A stretch of DNA of 64,000 bases from Altererythrobacter sp. B11. GTDB lineage: Bacteria > Pseudomonadota > Alphaproteobacteria > Sphingomonadales > Sphingomonadaceae. The position numbers and the translations under genes are program-made. The notes beneath the pieces are model-generated. The model was not told where the DNA came from, searched no databases, and was given only the letters and a program-made list of their open reading frames with translations. Positions 54,565-63,101 of this stretch are shown here, in pieces. Numbering within the stretch: the stretch's first letter is position 1; each line of letters begins with the position of its first letter. Location: contig NZ_AP018498.1 of the NCBI RefSeq assembly GCF_003569745.1, positions 3,697,001 to 3,761,000 of the forward strand, given 5' to 3'.

Positions 54565-55128
54565 TCACCCGATCAGGCCAAGCGCGGAAATCAGCACGAC
54601 CAGCCCCGCCAGCAGCAGCAGCCCGGCAGCCGCCGCGCGCAACGGAGCCAGCGGCAGGCGTGTTTCCCAGTTCCCCGCACTCTCCCTCGCTACTGTGAGG
54701 ACGATGCCGGTCGCCAGTGCCCCGCCCGCGCCTGCCAGCGCGGGGGAGCCCAGGCCGACCGCCAGCGCCAGCACAAGGAAGCGCGCAGCGTCAGTGACTT
54801 GCGAGGCGAAGAGGACGAGGAGAGTCGCCCCGGCCGACAGCGTCGGTTCGCGCGGGGCGGGCCGGGGACGAGCAAGGAACAGCTCGCCGGCGGCCATCAC
54901 CAGCGCCATGGCGACGAAGACGAATTTTGCATTGCTGGGAAGCACGGGAATCAGCGCCCGCCCCAGCCAGGCCGCCAGCCCCGAGCTGACGATCGAACTG
55001 ACCCAGATCGCCGCAAGCAGGCCGCCGCCGGGCCCGACGCGGGCGGAAAGCCGCGCGGTGGAAACCGCCTCCCGGCCGCCGAGCGTGGCAAGGGCACATG
55101 CCAGGAAGGTGAGGAAGAAGGCCGGCAA
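54565..55128 (-). CDS. Polytopic membrane protein, resembles UPF0016/TMEM165
   Basis: A 187-residue protein with about six hydrophobic helices in two similar halves: MPAFFLTFLACALATLGGREAVSTARL and LSAGATLLVLFASQVTDAARFLVLALAVGLG. The two-half layout matches the UPF0016/TMEM165 cation transporters, where each half carries an E-x-G-D-(K/R)-(S/T) motif. Here the corresponding sites read TLGGREA and SQVTDAA, so the usual acidic motif is altered. The family assignment is tentative. tRNA-Gly lies just upstream. Confidence 0.65.
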   Translation of the reverse strand: MPAFFLTFLACALATLGGREAVSTARLSARVGPGGGLLAAIWVSSIVSSGLAAWLGRALIPVLPSNAKFVFVAMALVMAAGELFLARPRPAPREPTLSAGATLLVLFASQVTDAARFLVLALAVGLGSPALAGAGGALATGIVLTVARESAGNWETRLPLAPLRAAAAGLLLLAGLVVLISALGLIG

Positions 55129-55161
55129 TGCGCGCTCCCCCTCTGCCGGGTTCTACGGCCG

Positions 55162-55235
55162 TGGAGCGGGCGAAGGGAATCGAACCCTCGTCGTAAGCTT
55201 GGGAAGCTTCTGCTCTACCATTGAGCTACGCCCGC
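55162..55235 (-). tRNA. tRNA-Gly (CCC anticodon)
   Basis: On the minus strand the acceptor arm GCGGGCG pairs with CGCCCGC. The D-arm is GCTCAATGGTAGAGC, the anticodon loop is TTCCCAA (anticodon CCC), the T-arm is AGGGTTCGATTCCCT, and CCA is encoded (TGG at 55162-55164). The anticodon stem has four normal pairs plus a G-A at its top. Total 74 nt. Confidence 0.95.
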
Positions 55236-55438
55236 ATTGCCGCCGCTCCTGCCTGCCGGCCCGCGCAAGGTGGACCGGCCGCGGGTGCGACCGGCGCGGC
55301 AAGTGCCACAATCCCTCGCCCCCGGTCAAACCAAAAGCGCGGGCGCGCGGCGGGATTGTTGAAGAGGCAGAGCCAGGACATGACAGCACGGTTACATTGT
55401 GCCAGTGGCGCGCGGCACCACGCCGTACGGAGCCCTGC

Positions 55439-56545
55439 ATGCAATTCCCCTCGCCGAGGCGCGCCGCCCCTCTTCGCCGCGCCCGCACGGCTGCTTTCCT
55501 CGCCATCGGGCTGGCGGGCTTCGCCACCGCTCCTGCCCAGGCGCAGGAGCAGGCAGAGGGCATGGGCAGCACCCCGGCGGTGTTCGCGGCGCTGGATGCG
55601 GCCTTCCTCCCGGAGCAGACGGCCTTTCCGCACAGCGCCACCCCGGCCTATGCCGCGCCGGTCGAGGCGCAGCCTGACGGGCCGATCGTGGGGCCGGTGG
55701 ACGATGAGGCGGAGGCGAGCCAGCCCGCACCGCCGCTCGACAGTGCGGATTCGCTGCAAGGGGCACCGCGGCGCGATTACGCATCCTTCGGCAAGGATGT
55801 GGCCGCGATCAAATGGGAGCTGGCCGCCATCGCCGGATATTACACGGCGATCAACGGCCACAAATTGTTCGACGACGCGCAGGCGCCGCACTTCCATAGC
55901 GAAGGCTGGTTCGGCAAGAACACCAACAATGTCGGCATGGACAAGCTGGCCCATGCCTATTCGGCCTATGTGTTGAGCGAATTGTTCTACGCCCGGCTCA
56001 AGCACAAGACGGGGCGGGCTCCCGGTATTCAGTACACCGCCGCCGCGCTCGCTTCGGGCGTGATGCTGTGGTCGGAACTTTCGGACAGTATCGAGCCTTC
56101 CGGCGGCTGGTCGTGGGAAGACGTGGTGATGAACAGCGCCGGCGCGGGCTTTTCGATCCTGCGAAATTCGGTGCCGGGGCTGGACGAGAAGCTGGATTAC
56201 CGGCTGATGATCGAGCCGGGGGACGGCGTCTATGCCGTGGCGGGGAAGCGGCATTTCCAGCAGCAGCGCTATTTCTTCGCGCTCAAGCTCTCGGGCTTCA
56301 AGGCCTTCGACCGCAGCCCGTTGCGCTTCCTGGAACTGCATCTGGGCTATCACGGGGACGATTTCCTGCTGTCGGACCGTGCGGCGGGCACCGAGCCCAA
56401 GCGCCATGTCTTCGTGGGCATGGGCATCAACCTGCGCGAATTGCTGTTCAAGAATTCGAAGAGCAAGGTCGGTCGCGCGGCGGGCGAAGTGCTCGATTAT
56501 TTCCAGCCGCCCTATACCGCGGTTCACCAGCACCTGACCGATTAG
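55439..56545 (+). CDS. DUF2279-family exported protein
   Basis: A 368-residue protein with a cleavable signal (AAFLAIGLAGFATAPAQAQ), a Pro/Ala-rich N-terminal segment, and a DUF2279 domain at about 155-250: VGMDKLAHAYSAYVLSELFYARLKHKTG, ALASGVMLWSELSDSIEPSGGWSWEDVVMNSAGAGF. The C-terminal part has strands (LRFLELHLGYHGDDFLL) that suggest an outer-membrane or periplasmic beta-domain. No function is known for the family. It starts at ATG 55439; the open frame upstream is antisense to the tRNA and membrane protein gene. It precedes the L,D-transpeptidase by 76 bp. Confidence 0.8.
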   Translation: MQFPSPRRAAPLRRARTAAFLAIGLAGFATAPAQAQEQAEGMGSTPAVFAALDAAFLPEQTAFPHSATPAYAAPVEAQPDGPIVGPVDDEAEASQPAPPLDSADSLQGAPRRDYASFGKDVAAIKWELAAIAGYYTAINGHKLFDDAQAPHFHSEGWFGKNTNNVGMDKLAHAYSAYVLSELFYARLKHKTGRAPGIQYTAAALASGVMLWSELSDSIEPSGGWSWEDVVMNSAGAGFSILRNSVPGLDEKLDYRLMIEPGDGVYAVAGKRHFQQQRYFFALKLSGFKAFDRSPLRFLELHLGYHGDDFLLSDRAAGTEPKRHVFVGMGINLRELLFKNSKSKVGRAAGEVLDYFQPPYTAVHQHLTD

Positions 56546-56621
56546 CCGCGAGGTTTCCCGGCCGGGAGGAACCCCGGCCGCACCCGCCGCGTTTCCTGTG
56601 CTTCTGCACGGGAGTTCCTGC

Positions 56622-57689
56622 TTGAGAATCCGCTACTTGGCGCTTGCCGCCGCCCTCGCCCCGCTGGCCGCCTGCAATTCCTCCGATTCGCCATCGTCCC
56701 AGTCCGGGGATCAGGTTGCCGCCTCCCCCTACGCCGATCTGCAGTTCGAGGATGCGCCGGCCGGCGATGCGCAATTCACCGCGCCAGAGTCTCTCGGCAC
56801 GGAGGTGATGCTCGACCGGCTGGGCTTTTCCAGCGGGGTGATAGACGGCAAGTCCACCCGCTTCGACACGCAGGCGATCCGCGCCTTCCAGCAGGCGCAG
56901 GGTCTGAACGAAAGCGGGACGCTGGACGATGCGACGCGCGCGGCGCTGGCGAAGTTCCAGGTGCCGGCCACCCGCATGGTGCGCATCCCGGCCCGTTTCG
57001 CGCAGGGTCCCTTCATGCCCGATCTGCCCGAAGACACGGCCGAACAGGCCAAGGTCGACCGGCTAGGCTACCGCAATTTGATGGAAGCGCTGGCGGAGCG
57101 GTTCCATACCACGCCCGAAACGCTGGTGGCGCTGAACAGCCCGCAGACCGGCGTCGGCGCCGGGGCGGTGATCCGCGTGCCCAACACCGCCCCGGTCGAT
57201 CCCGCGGCGTTCGACGTGGATGATGGCGACTGGAACACCACGCTGATGTCGCTGGGCATCGCGCCCGATCAACCGGCCGCGGCGCGGGTGGTAGTCGACA
57301 AGTCTGACGGGGTGCTGCGCGCCTTCGACGAGGAGGACCGGCTGATCGCCCAGTTTCCGGCCACCATGGGCAGCGAGCACGATCCGCTGCCGATCGGCAA
57401 GTGGACGATAAAGGGCGTGAGCCACAATCCCCCATTCCACTACAACCCGGATCTGTTCTGGGATGTGAGCGATTCCGCCGACAGCCAGGTTCTGCCGCCG
57501 GGCCCGAACGGACCGGTGGGCGTGGTATGGATCGACCTGTCCAAGGAGCATTACGGCATCCACGGCACGGGCGAGCCCGCCTCCATCGGCACCGCCCAGA
57601 GCCATGGCTGCGTGCGCCTGACCAATTGGGACGCGGCGCGGCTGGCGCAGATGGTGAAGCCCAACACGCCGGCGGTATTCCAGGAATAG
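56622..57689 (+). CDS. L,D-transpeptidase (YkuD) with peptidoglycan-binding domain
   Basis: A 355-residue lipoprotein that forms 3-3 peptidoglycan crosslinks or anchors proteins to the wall. The signal ends LAPLAACNSSD. A PG-binding-1 domain (VMLDRLGFSSGVIDGKSTRFDTQAIRAFQQAQGL) and a LysM-like middle part precede the YkuD domain with catalytic HYGIHGTGEPASIGTAQSHGCVRLTN (Cys in SHGCVRL). Start is TTG at 56622, seven nt after GGGAG. The stop lies 1 bp from the convergent MFS gene. Confidence 0.93.
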   Translation: MRIRYLALAAALAPLAACNSSDSPSSQSGDQVAASPYADLQFEDAPAGDAQFTAPESLGTEVMLDRLGFSSGVIDGKSTRFDTQAIRAFQQAQGLNESGTLDDATRAALAKFQVPATRMVRIPARFAQGPFMPDLPEDTAEQAKVDRLGYRNLMEALAERFHTTPETLVALNSPQTGVGAGAVIRVPNTAPVDPAAFDVDDGDWNTTLMSLGIAPDQPAAARVVVDKSDGVLRAFDEEDRLIAQFPATMGSEHDPLPIGKWTIKGVSHNPPFHYNPDLFWDVSDSADSQVLPPGPNGPVGVVWIDLSKEHYGIHGTGEPASIGTAQSHGCVRLTNWDAARLAQMVKPNTPAVFQE

Positions 57690-57690
57690 C

Positions 57691-59052
57691 CTATGCCCGC
57701 GTCAGCTTGCGGGCGAAGAAGCCAAGCAGCAGGATGCACACCACGATACCGACGAGGCAGTAGGCCGTGAACATGTAGCCGGCCATCGCCCCGCTGCTCC
57801 CGGACAGGAACTGCGCCCCGAAAATGGGCGCGGCCACGGCGGCGAACTTGGCCATGAAGCTGGCCCAGCCGCCCCCGGTGGCGCGCACGGCGCTGGGGTA
57901 ATAGACGCTGGTGATCGAAATCACCGCCGAATGGCCGGCGCCGACCAGGATCGCGCTGACCAGCAGGGACGGCACGAACCAGTCCCCGCCGATCACCGCG
58001 CCGGTGCCGATCAGCACCACGATCGGCACCGCGAGCAGAGGGGCGAGGGCGATCCAGCCGGGGCCGCGCCGCTCCGTCATCGCGAGCAGCGCCACGCCGC
58101 CGAATGCGCCCAGCAGCGCGCTGGCCGAGCCCAGCCAGGCGGCGTTCTGCCGCGCGATGCCCAGGTTCTCCATGAAGATCACGCCATAGGCGCTCTTCAG
58201 ATAGATCGAGAAGCTGGAGAAGAAATAGGCCGCCCAGATCAACGGGGTGACGATCGCCAGCGCCCCCGCGAACAATTCGCGCAGCTTGGCGACGGGGTGG
58301 TTCTTGGTCGTGGTCTGCCGCTCGTCCGAGAGGATGAAGCGTTCATAGCCCACCATCTCGTAGCCGGGATTGAAGCGCGACAGGATCGGGATGATCCGTG
58401 CCGGCGGCTTGTTGGTCGCCACCATCCAGCGGGCGCTTTCGTGCAGGGTGAAGGCCAGCAGGATGGCGAAGATGCCCGTCAGCACGCCGCAGACCCAGAA
58501 GATGCCCTGCCAGCCCCACACCGGGGCGATCCAGTTGGCGATCGGGCCGGAAGAGGCGGTGCCGACCGAAAAGCCCATCATGATGATCGTCACGCTGGTC
58601 GCGCGCATCGACTTGGGCATGCTTTCGATGCTCAGCGCCCACACGGGGGCAAGCAGGCCGCCGATGGCGAGCCCGCTGACGAAGCGCAGCGCGATCAGGT
58701 GCTCGGCCGTGTCCGCGAAGCCGACCGCCATGGTCATCAGCGCGCTGCCGCAGGTGCAGGCGATGATCACCGGCCGCCGCCCGAAGATGTCCCCCAGGTA
58801 AGAGCCGAACAGCGAGCCGATCATCTGGCCGAGGAAGGCGGCCGAGCTGACATAGCCGGTCATCTCGTCCGAAATGCCCATATCGTCGCGAATATAGGGC
58901 AGCGCATAGGCCAGGGCGGCAAAATCCTGCCCGTCGAAGAAGGTGACGAGGCTGCACAGCACCAGGATGGTCAGGTGATATCGCGAAAAGCGCAGATCCT
59001 GCATGAATTGCGTAACGTCGAGCGTGTCGGAGCTTCTGCTGGCCATCGTCAT
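57691..59052 (-). CDS. MFS transporter, aromatic-acid:proton symporter (AAHS)-like
   Basis: A 453-residue, 12-helix MFS carrier. The sequence has SLVTFFDGQDFAALAYALPYI in helix 1 (the aspartate in FFDGQD is typical of AAHS carriers), the MFS motif GSYLGDIFGRRPVIIACTCG, and a large central loop with MVGYERFILSDERQTTTKNH. Likely substrates are aromatic or organic acids, but this is a guess from the family. It converges on the L,D-transpeptidase gene. Confidence 0.85.
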   Translation of the reverse strand: MTMASRSSDTLDVTQFMQDLRFSRYHLTILVLCSLVTFFDGQDFAALAYALPYIRDDMGISDEMTGYVSSAAFLGQMIGSLFGSYLGDIFGRRPVIIACTCGSALMTMAVGFADTAEHLIALRFVSGLAIGGLLAPVWALSIESMPKSMRATSVTIIMMGFSVGTASSGPIANWIAPVWGWQGIFWVCGVLTGIFAILLAFTLHESARWMVATNKPPARIIPILSRFNPGYEMVGYERFILSDERQTTTKNHPVAKLRELFAGALAIVTPLIWAAYFFSSFSIYLKSAYGVIFMENLGIARQNAAWLGSASALLGAFGGVALLAMTERRGPGWIALAPLLAVPIVVLIGTGAVIGGDWFVPSLLVSAILVGAGHSAVISITSVYYPSAVRATGGGWASFMAKFAAVAAPIFGAQFLSGSSGAMAGYMFTAYCLVGIVVCILLLGFFARKLTRA

Positions 59053-59235
59053 CCTATCTCACCAAGTCCCGCGGCGTTGTCGGCGGGCAGCCATTCGTTC
59101 GGGGCACAGATCCTCCGCCTGGCGGGGCCGCTGCTTTTCGAATGAGCCTTACAGCTAAGTGAAAGCCGATTGGGGCGAAACGTGCAATGCGCTTCGACAG
59201 CATTCGCGATACGCGAACGATCGGCAGCCCGTCCG

Positions 59236-60132
59236 TTACACTGCGCCGAGGAAGTTCTGCTGGTGGGACAGGCGATCAACGTCCTGCCGCGGCGGTGCAC
59301 CGAAAAGGCGGCGATATTCGCGGCTGAACTGCGATGGGCTGTCATAGCCCACCGCGAAGCCTGCCGCACCGGCGCTGAGCCCCTTCGCCAGCATCAGCCG
59401 CCGCGCCTCCTGCAGGCGGAGCTGCTTCTGGTATTCGAGCGGCGTCGTGCGCGTCACCGCCTTGAAATGTTCATGCAGCGAGGATTCGCTCATCCCCGCT
59501 GCCGCCGCGATGTCGCGGATGCGCAGCTGGTCGCGAAAGCGATCGCGAATGCGTGCAACGGCGCGGCTGACCTGGCCGAGGCGGCTGTCCGCCACCGCCA
59601 GATGCCGCAGCGCCCCGCCATGCGGGCCCGCAAGCAGCCGATAGAGGAGTTCCCGTTCGATCAGCGGTGCAAGTGCCGGAATGCTCTCGGGCCGATCGAG
59701 CAGCCGCACCAGCCGGCAGGCCGCGTCGATCAGGTCCGGATCGCCGGGATAGACCGCGAGCGCGGGCGCCGGCGGCGGCTTGCCCGGCCCGCCTTCGGCA
59801 ATCACCATGTCCACCAACGCCGGCAGATCGAGATCGATCTTGCAGCAGAGATAGGGTGCATCCGCGCTCGCTTCCGTCACCCTTCCGACCAGTGGCAGGT
59901 CCACCGACACCACGAGATAATGGGCGGCATCGTAGAACAGCTCCTGCTCCGCAATGGCAACGCTCTTCGCCCCCTGGGCGATCAGACAAAGCGAAGCGTC
60001 ATAGACGGAGGGCGTCGGCACGGTCGGCTCGTCCGCCCGGAACAGCGACAGGCGAGGCACCGCCGTCCTGTGCATCCCGGCTGCCGGGGCATAGCGGGTA
60101 ATCACCTCCGCCAGTTGCGCCATCCTGTCCAT
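59236..60132 (-). CDS. AraC-family transcriptional regulator
   Basis: A 298-residue regulator with an N-terminal AraC_N domain (about 20-170, CLIAQGAKSVAIAEQELFYDAAHYLVVSVDLPLVG) and a C-terminal double HTH (IRDIAAAAGMSESSLHEHFKAVTRTTPLEYQKQLRLQEARRLM and VGYDSPSQFSREYRRLFG). Regulators of this subfamily are often divergent from short-chain or aldo-keto reductase genes and activate them. That layout is seen here, with the SDR gene 144 bp away on the other strand. Start at ATG 60132. Confidence 0.92.
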   Translation of the reverse strand: MDRMAQLAEVITRYAPAAGMHRTAVPRLSLFRADEPTVPTPSVYDASLCLIAQGAKSVAIAEQELFYDAAHYLVVSVDLPLVGRVTEASADAPYLCCKIDLDLPALVDMVIAEGGPGKPPPAPALAVYPGDPDLIDAACRLVRLLDRPESIPALAPLIERELLYRLLAGPHGGALRHLAVADSRLGQVSRAVARIRDRFRDQLRIRDIAAAAGMSESSLHEHFKAVTRTTPLEYQKQLRLQEARRLMLAKGLSAGAAGFAVGYDSPSQFSREYRRLFGAPPRQDVDRLSHQQNFLGAV

Positions 60133-60276
60133 GGCACTCTCTTCGCCCGGAACGGCCTGCGCCGCAAGGTGCCACACCTCACTTCCGGAGGATCGTGCAA
60201 AGCTGCCGGGCGATCCGTCTAACGCCTGCGGCAAGGCGGCGGCATGATCAGGGCATCCGAACGACAGGAGTGACAG

Positions 60277-61002
60277 ATGACCAATATTTCCAACAAGATC
60301 GTGCTCGTAACCGGCGCCTCCAGCGGGATCGGCGAAGCCACCGTGCGGGAACTGGCCCAGGCCGGCGCAAAGGTGTTCATCGGCGCACGGCGCCGCGAGA
60401 GGCTGGAAAGCCTGGCGCGGGAACTGGGCGAGCACGTGGCCTGGCAAGAGCTGGACGTCACCGACGGCGACAGCTTCGAAGCCTTCGTCGCCGCGGCGGA
60501 GGCGCACTTCGGGCGGGTCGATGCGCTGGTGAACAATGCGGGCGTCATGCCTCTCTCCCCCCTCGCCGCGCTGAAGCGCGACGAGTGGAAGAAGATGATC
60601 GACGTCAACATCCATGGTGTTCTGAACGGCATTGCCGCGGTCCTGCCGCGCTTCCTGGTGCAGGGATCGGGGCATGTGATCAACGTCGCCTCCATCGCGG
60701 CCCACATGGTGATGCCGACGGCAGCGGTTTATTGCGGCACCAAGCATGCCGTGTGGGCGATCACCGATGGCCTGCGGCAGGAGCACGACGAGATCCGCAC
60801 TACCGTGATCTCGCCCGGCGTGGTCGCGACCGAGCTCGGCAACGACATCACCGACACCGCCGTGGCCGGCGCACTGCAGGAATGGCGCAAGAAATCGCTG
60901 ACGCCCGACGCAATTGCCCGGGCGATCCGCTTCGCCCTGGAACAGCCGGACGATGTGGACATCAACGAAGTGATCGTGCGCCCCACCGCGGCCGGCATGT
61001 GA
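60277..61002 (+). CDS. Short-chain dehydrogenase/reductase (SDR)
   Basis: A 241-residue classical SDR: VLVTGASSGIGEATVRELAQAGAKVFIGARR (TGxxxGIG cofactor motif), NNAGVMPLSPLAALKRDEW, INVASIAAHMV with the catalytic serine, and AVYCGTKHAVWAI with the YxxxK pair. The Arg in GARRRE after strand 2 suggests NADP(H). The substrate is unknown. Divergent from the AraC regulator and followed by a strong hairpin terminator. Confidence 0.93.
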   Translation: MTNISNKIVLVTGASSGIGEATVRELAQAGAKVFIGARRRERLESLARELGEHVAWQELDVTDGDSFEAFVAAAEAHFGRVDALVNNAGVMPLSPLAALKRDEWKKMIDVNIHGVLNGIAAVLPRFLVQGSGHVINVASIAAHMVMPTAAVYCGTKHAVWAITDGLRQEHDEIRTTVISPGVVATELGNDITDTAVAGALQEWRKKSLTPDAIARAIRFALEQPDDVDINEVIVRPTAAGM

Positions 61003-61006
61003 ACCC

Positions 61007-61038
61007 GGCGGGGGTGTGCCGCGCGGCACACCCCCGCC
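61007..61038 (+). terminator. 16-bp perfect palindrome after the SDR gene
   Basis: GGCGGGGGTGTGCCGC (61007-61022) is followed directly by its exact reverse complement (61023-61038). It begins 4 bp after the SDR stop and would fold into a very stable hairpin. The tail (CCACCCTTATG) is not U-rich. It most likely stops SDR transcription before the MarR promoter. Confidence 0.8.
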
Positions 61039-61138
61039 CCACCCTTATGTATGAATTGCCGGAGCCCCCTCCCAGCCGCATCTGCGGCCGGAGCCGCGCA
61101 ACGGCGAAATTTTCTGCCTTGATAATATCTGCCTTACG

Positions 61139-61160
61139 ATTATCTGCCCTTGCAGGTAAT
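61139..61160 (+). promoter_or_regulatory. Candidate MarR operator
   Basis: ATTATCTGCCCTTGCAGGTAAT is a 9-bp half-site repeated in inverted order (ATTAtCTGC/GCAGgTAAT) around CCTT. A second TATCTGCC half-site lies 15-20 bp upstream. It is 20 bp before the marR ATG, so binding there would block transcription of the efflux operon. Confidence 0.65.
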
Positions 61161-61179
61161 TTAAAGCGAGTCCCTGCCG

Positions 61180-61668
61180 ATGGCCATTTTCACAGTCGAA
61201 CAATGCGTGGCGCAGCGCTCGCCCGGGCGGTTGATCCGCCGGGTGGCGAAGCTGGGCACCGCCCTTGTCGAAGCGCAGTTCGAAGGCGAGGAGATGAGCT
61301 TCCAGCAGTGGATCGCGTTGAAGGTTACCGCCGATGGCGTGGTCGGCAATGCCGGCGAACTGGCGCGCGAGCTCGGCATCACCACCGGGGCGACCACCCG
61401 CCTGATCGACACGCTGGAACAGCGCGGCATGATGGCCCGAGTCCGCTGCGGCGAGGACCGGCGTGTGGTGAAGATCGCCGTCACTCCCGCCGGTGGCGCG
61501 GTGATGGAGCGGTTGCAGCCGCGCGTGGTCGGCGCGTGGAGCGAGATGTTCGCCGAGATCGAGCAGGAGGAAGCCGATGCCTTCGCCCGCACGCTGGTGC
61601 GGCTTTACGAGCGGGCCGAGCAGCTCGCCGGTACCAGCGAAGCGACGGAGACGGAGGACGCGCTGTGA
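61180..61668 (+). CDS. MarR-family transcriptional regulator
   Basis: A 162-residue winged-helix regulator. The HTH/wing region is LARELGITTGATTRLIDTLEQRGMMARVRCGEDRRVVKIAVTPAG with the DRR wing tip typical of MarR. MarR proteins usually repress linked efflux genes until bound by a small phenolic ligand. It starts the efflux operon, and its TGA overlaps the GTG of the outer-membrane factor gene. A palindrome at 61139-61160 is the likely operator. Confidence 0.92.
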   Translation: MAIFTVEQCVAQRSPGRLIRRVAKLGTALVEAQFEGEEMSFQQWIALKVTADGVVGNAGELARELGITTGATTRLIDTLEQRGMMARVRCGEDRRVVKIAVTPAGGAVMERLQPRVVGAWSEMFAEIEQEEADAFARTLVRLYERAEQLAGTSEATETEDAL

Positions 61669-63101
61669 CGCGGCGCCCGATCCTCTCCGGCCTCGTGCCG
61701 CTGCTGCTGGCAGGCTGCGCTTCGGTGCCGCATGTCGAGCCGCAGGTCACGCCAGTCGCCCCCACTTCGCTGGGGCTCGGGGACGAGGTTCCGACGGTGG
61801 CGGCGGACTGGTGGCGCGCGTTCAACGACCCGCAGCTTGACCGGCTGGAGGCGGCCGCGCTGGCGGGCAATCCGCGGCTGGAGGCGGCCGAGGCCCGGCT
61901 GCGCGAGGCCGAAGCCGCCATCGGGGTGACCCGCGCGGCCGGCGAGCCGCAGATCGGCGCCAATGCGCAGGTCACGCGCCAGCGCTTCTCCGAGAATGCC
62001 ACCGTCCCCCCGCCCTATGGCGGATCGACGCGCTGGCTGCCGCAGCTGGGCGCCACGCTGGACTGGGATCTCGACCTGTTCGGCCGGGTCAAGGCCGGGG
62101 TGCGGCAGGCTGAGGCAGAGGCGGCCGCCGCCCGCTATGACACGGCGGCGGCGCGGCTGACGCTGTCGGCCGCAGTCGCCCAGACCTATGTCGCGCTGGC
62201 CCGGGCGGAAGCGCAGATCGCCGTGGCGGATCGCTTCGTGGACACGCGCCAGCAGGCGCTTTCGCTGGCACAAACCAATGTAAACAGCGGCTTGGCGAGC
62301 GATTTCGAACTGCAGCAATCCCGCACCCTGCTGGCCGAGGCCGAGCAGGCCCGGGCGCTGGCGGTGGCGAGCCGCGAGGTGGTGGTGCATGCGCTGGCGG
62401 CGCTGGTGGGCCGCGGGGCGGACTTCCACGGCGAGATTTCCCCGCCGGTTCTGGCACTTGGCGATCCCCCGGCGGTTCCGGCCATGCTTCCCGCCGACCT
62501 GCTGGCACGCCGACCGGACATTCTGGCGGCCCGGGCGCGGATCACGGCGGCGAGCGCCGGGCGCGAGGCGGTGCGCGCGGATTTTCTCCCCAATATCAAT
62601 ATCTCCGCCCTCGCCGGCCTGGCCTCGGTCGGCTTTTCGCACCTGTTCGAAGGCGGTTCCGCCCAATATGCCGCGGGCCCTGCGATCCACCTGCCGATCT
62701 TCGAAGGCGGCCGGCTGCAAGCCCGGTACAAGGGCGCCACAGCGGCAGTAGAAGAGTATGGGGCTGAGTATAACGCCACCGTGCTGGATGCAGTGCGCGA
62801 CACGGCCGATGCGATCACCCGCGTCGGCGCCGCCGATCGCGAGCTGGCCGACCAGCAGCGGATCGTCGGCGGGCTGCGCGAAACGCTGCGGCTCAACCAG
62901 GTGCGGGTCGATACCGGCCTCGCCTCACGCATCGACACGCTCGAATCCGGTTTCCGCCTGCTGGCCGCCGAGCAATCGCTGGTCGACCTCCAGGCCGATG
63001 CGCTGACCCGGCGCATCCAGCTCCTCGCCGCGCTGGGCGGCGGCTTCGATTCCACCGCCGGCGGCCTCGCCGCCACAGACTTCGCGGAACCCCAATCATG
63101 A
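61665..63101 (+). CDS. NodT-family outer-membrane efflux lipoprotein
   Basis: A 478-residue TolC-like outer-membrane factor of the NodT/OprM group. The lipoprotein signal is PLLLAGCASVPH. The two OEP repeats are visible as paired helical segments (AADWWRAFNDPQLDRLEAAALAGNPRLEAA and LDAVRDTADAITRVGAADREL). Start is GTG 61665 overlapping the marR TGA (GTGA). It ends with an ATGA overlap into the adaptor gene. Confidence 0.93.
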   Translation: MTRRPILSGLVPLLLAGCASVPHVEPQVTPVAPTSLGLGDEVPTVAADWWRAFNDPQLDRLEAAALAGNPRLEAAEARLREAEAAIGVTRAAGEPQIGANAQVTRQRFSENATVPPPYGGSTRWLPQLGATLDWDLDLFGRVKAGVRQAEAEAAAARYDTAAARLTLSAAVAQTYVALARAEAQIAVADRFVDTRQQALSLAQTNVNSGLASDFELQQSRTLLAEAEQARALAVASREVVVHALAALVGRGADFHGEISPPVLALGDPPAVPAMLPADLLARRPDILAARARITAASAGREAVRADFLPNINISALAGLASVGFSHLFEGGSAQYAAGPAIHLPIFEGGRLQARYKGATAAVEEYGAEYNATVLDAVRDTADAITRVGAADRELADQQRIVGGLRETLRLNQVRVDTGLASRIDTLESGFRLLAAEQSLVDLQADALTRRIQLLAALGGGFDSTAGGLAATDFAEPQS

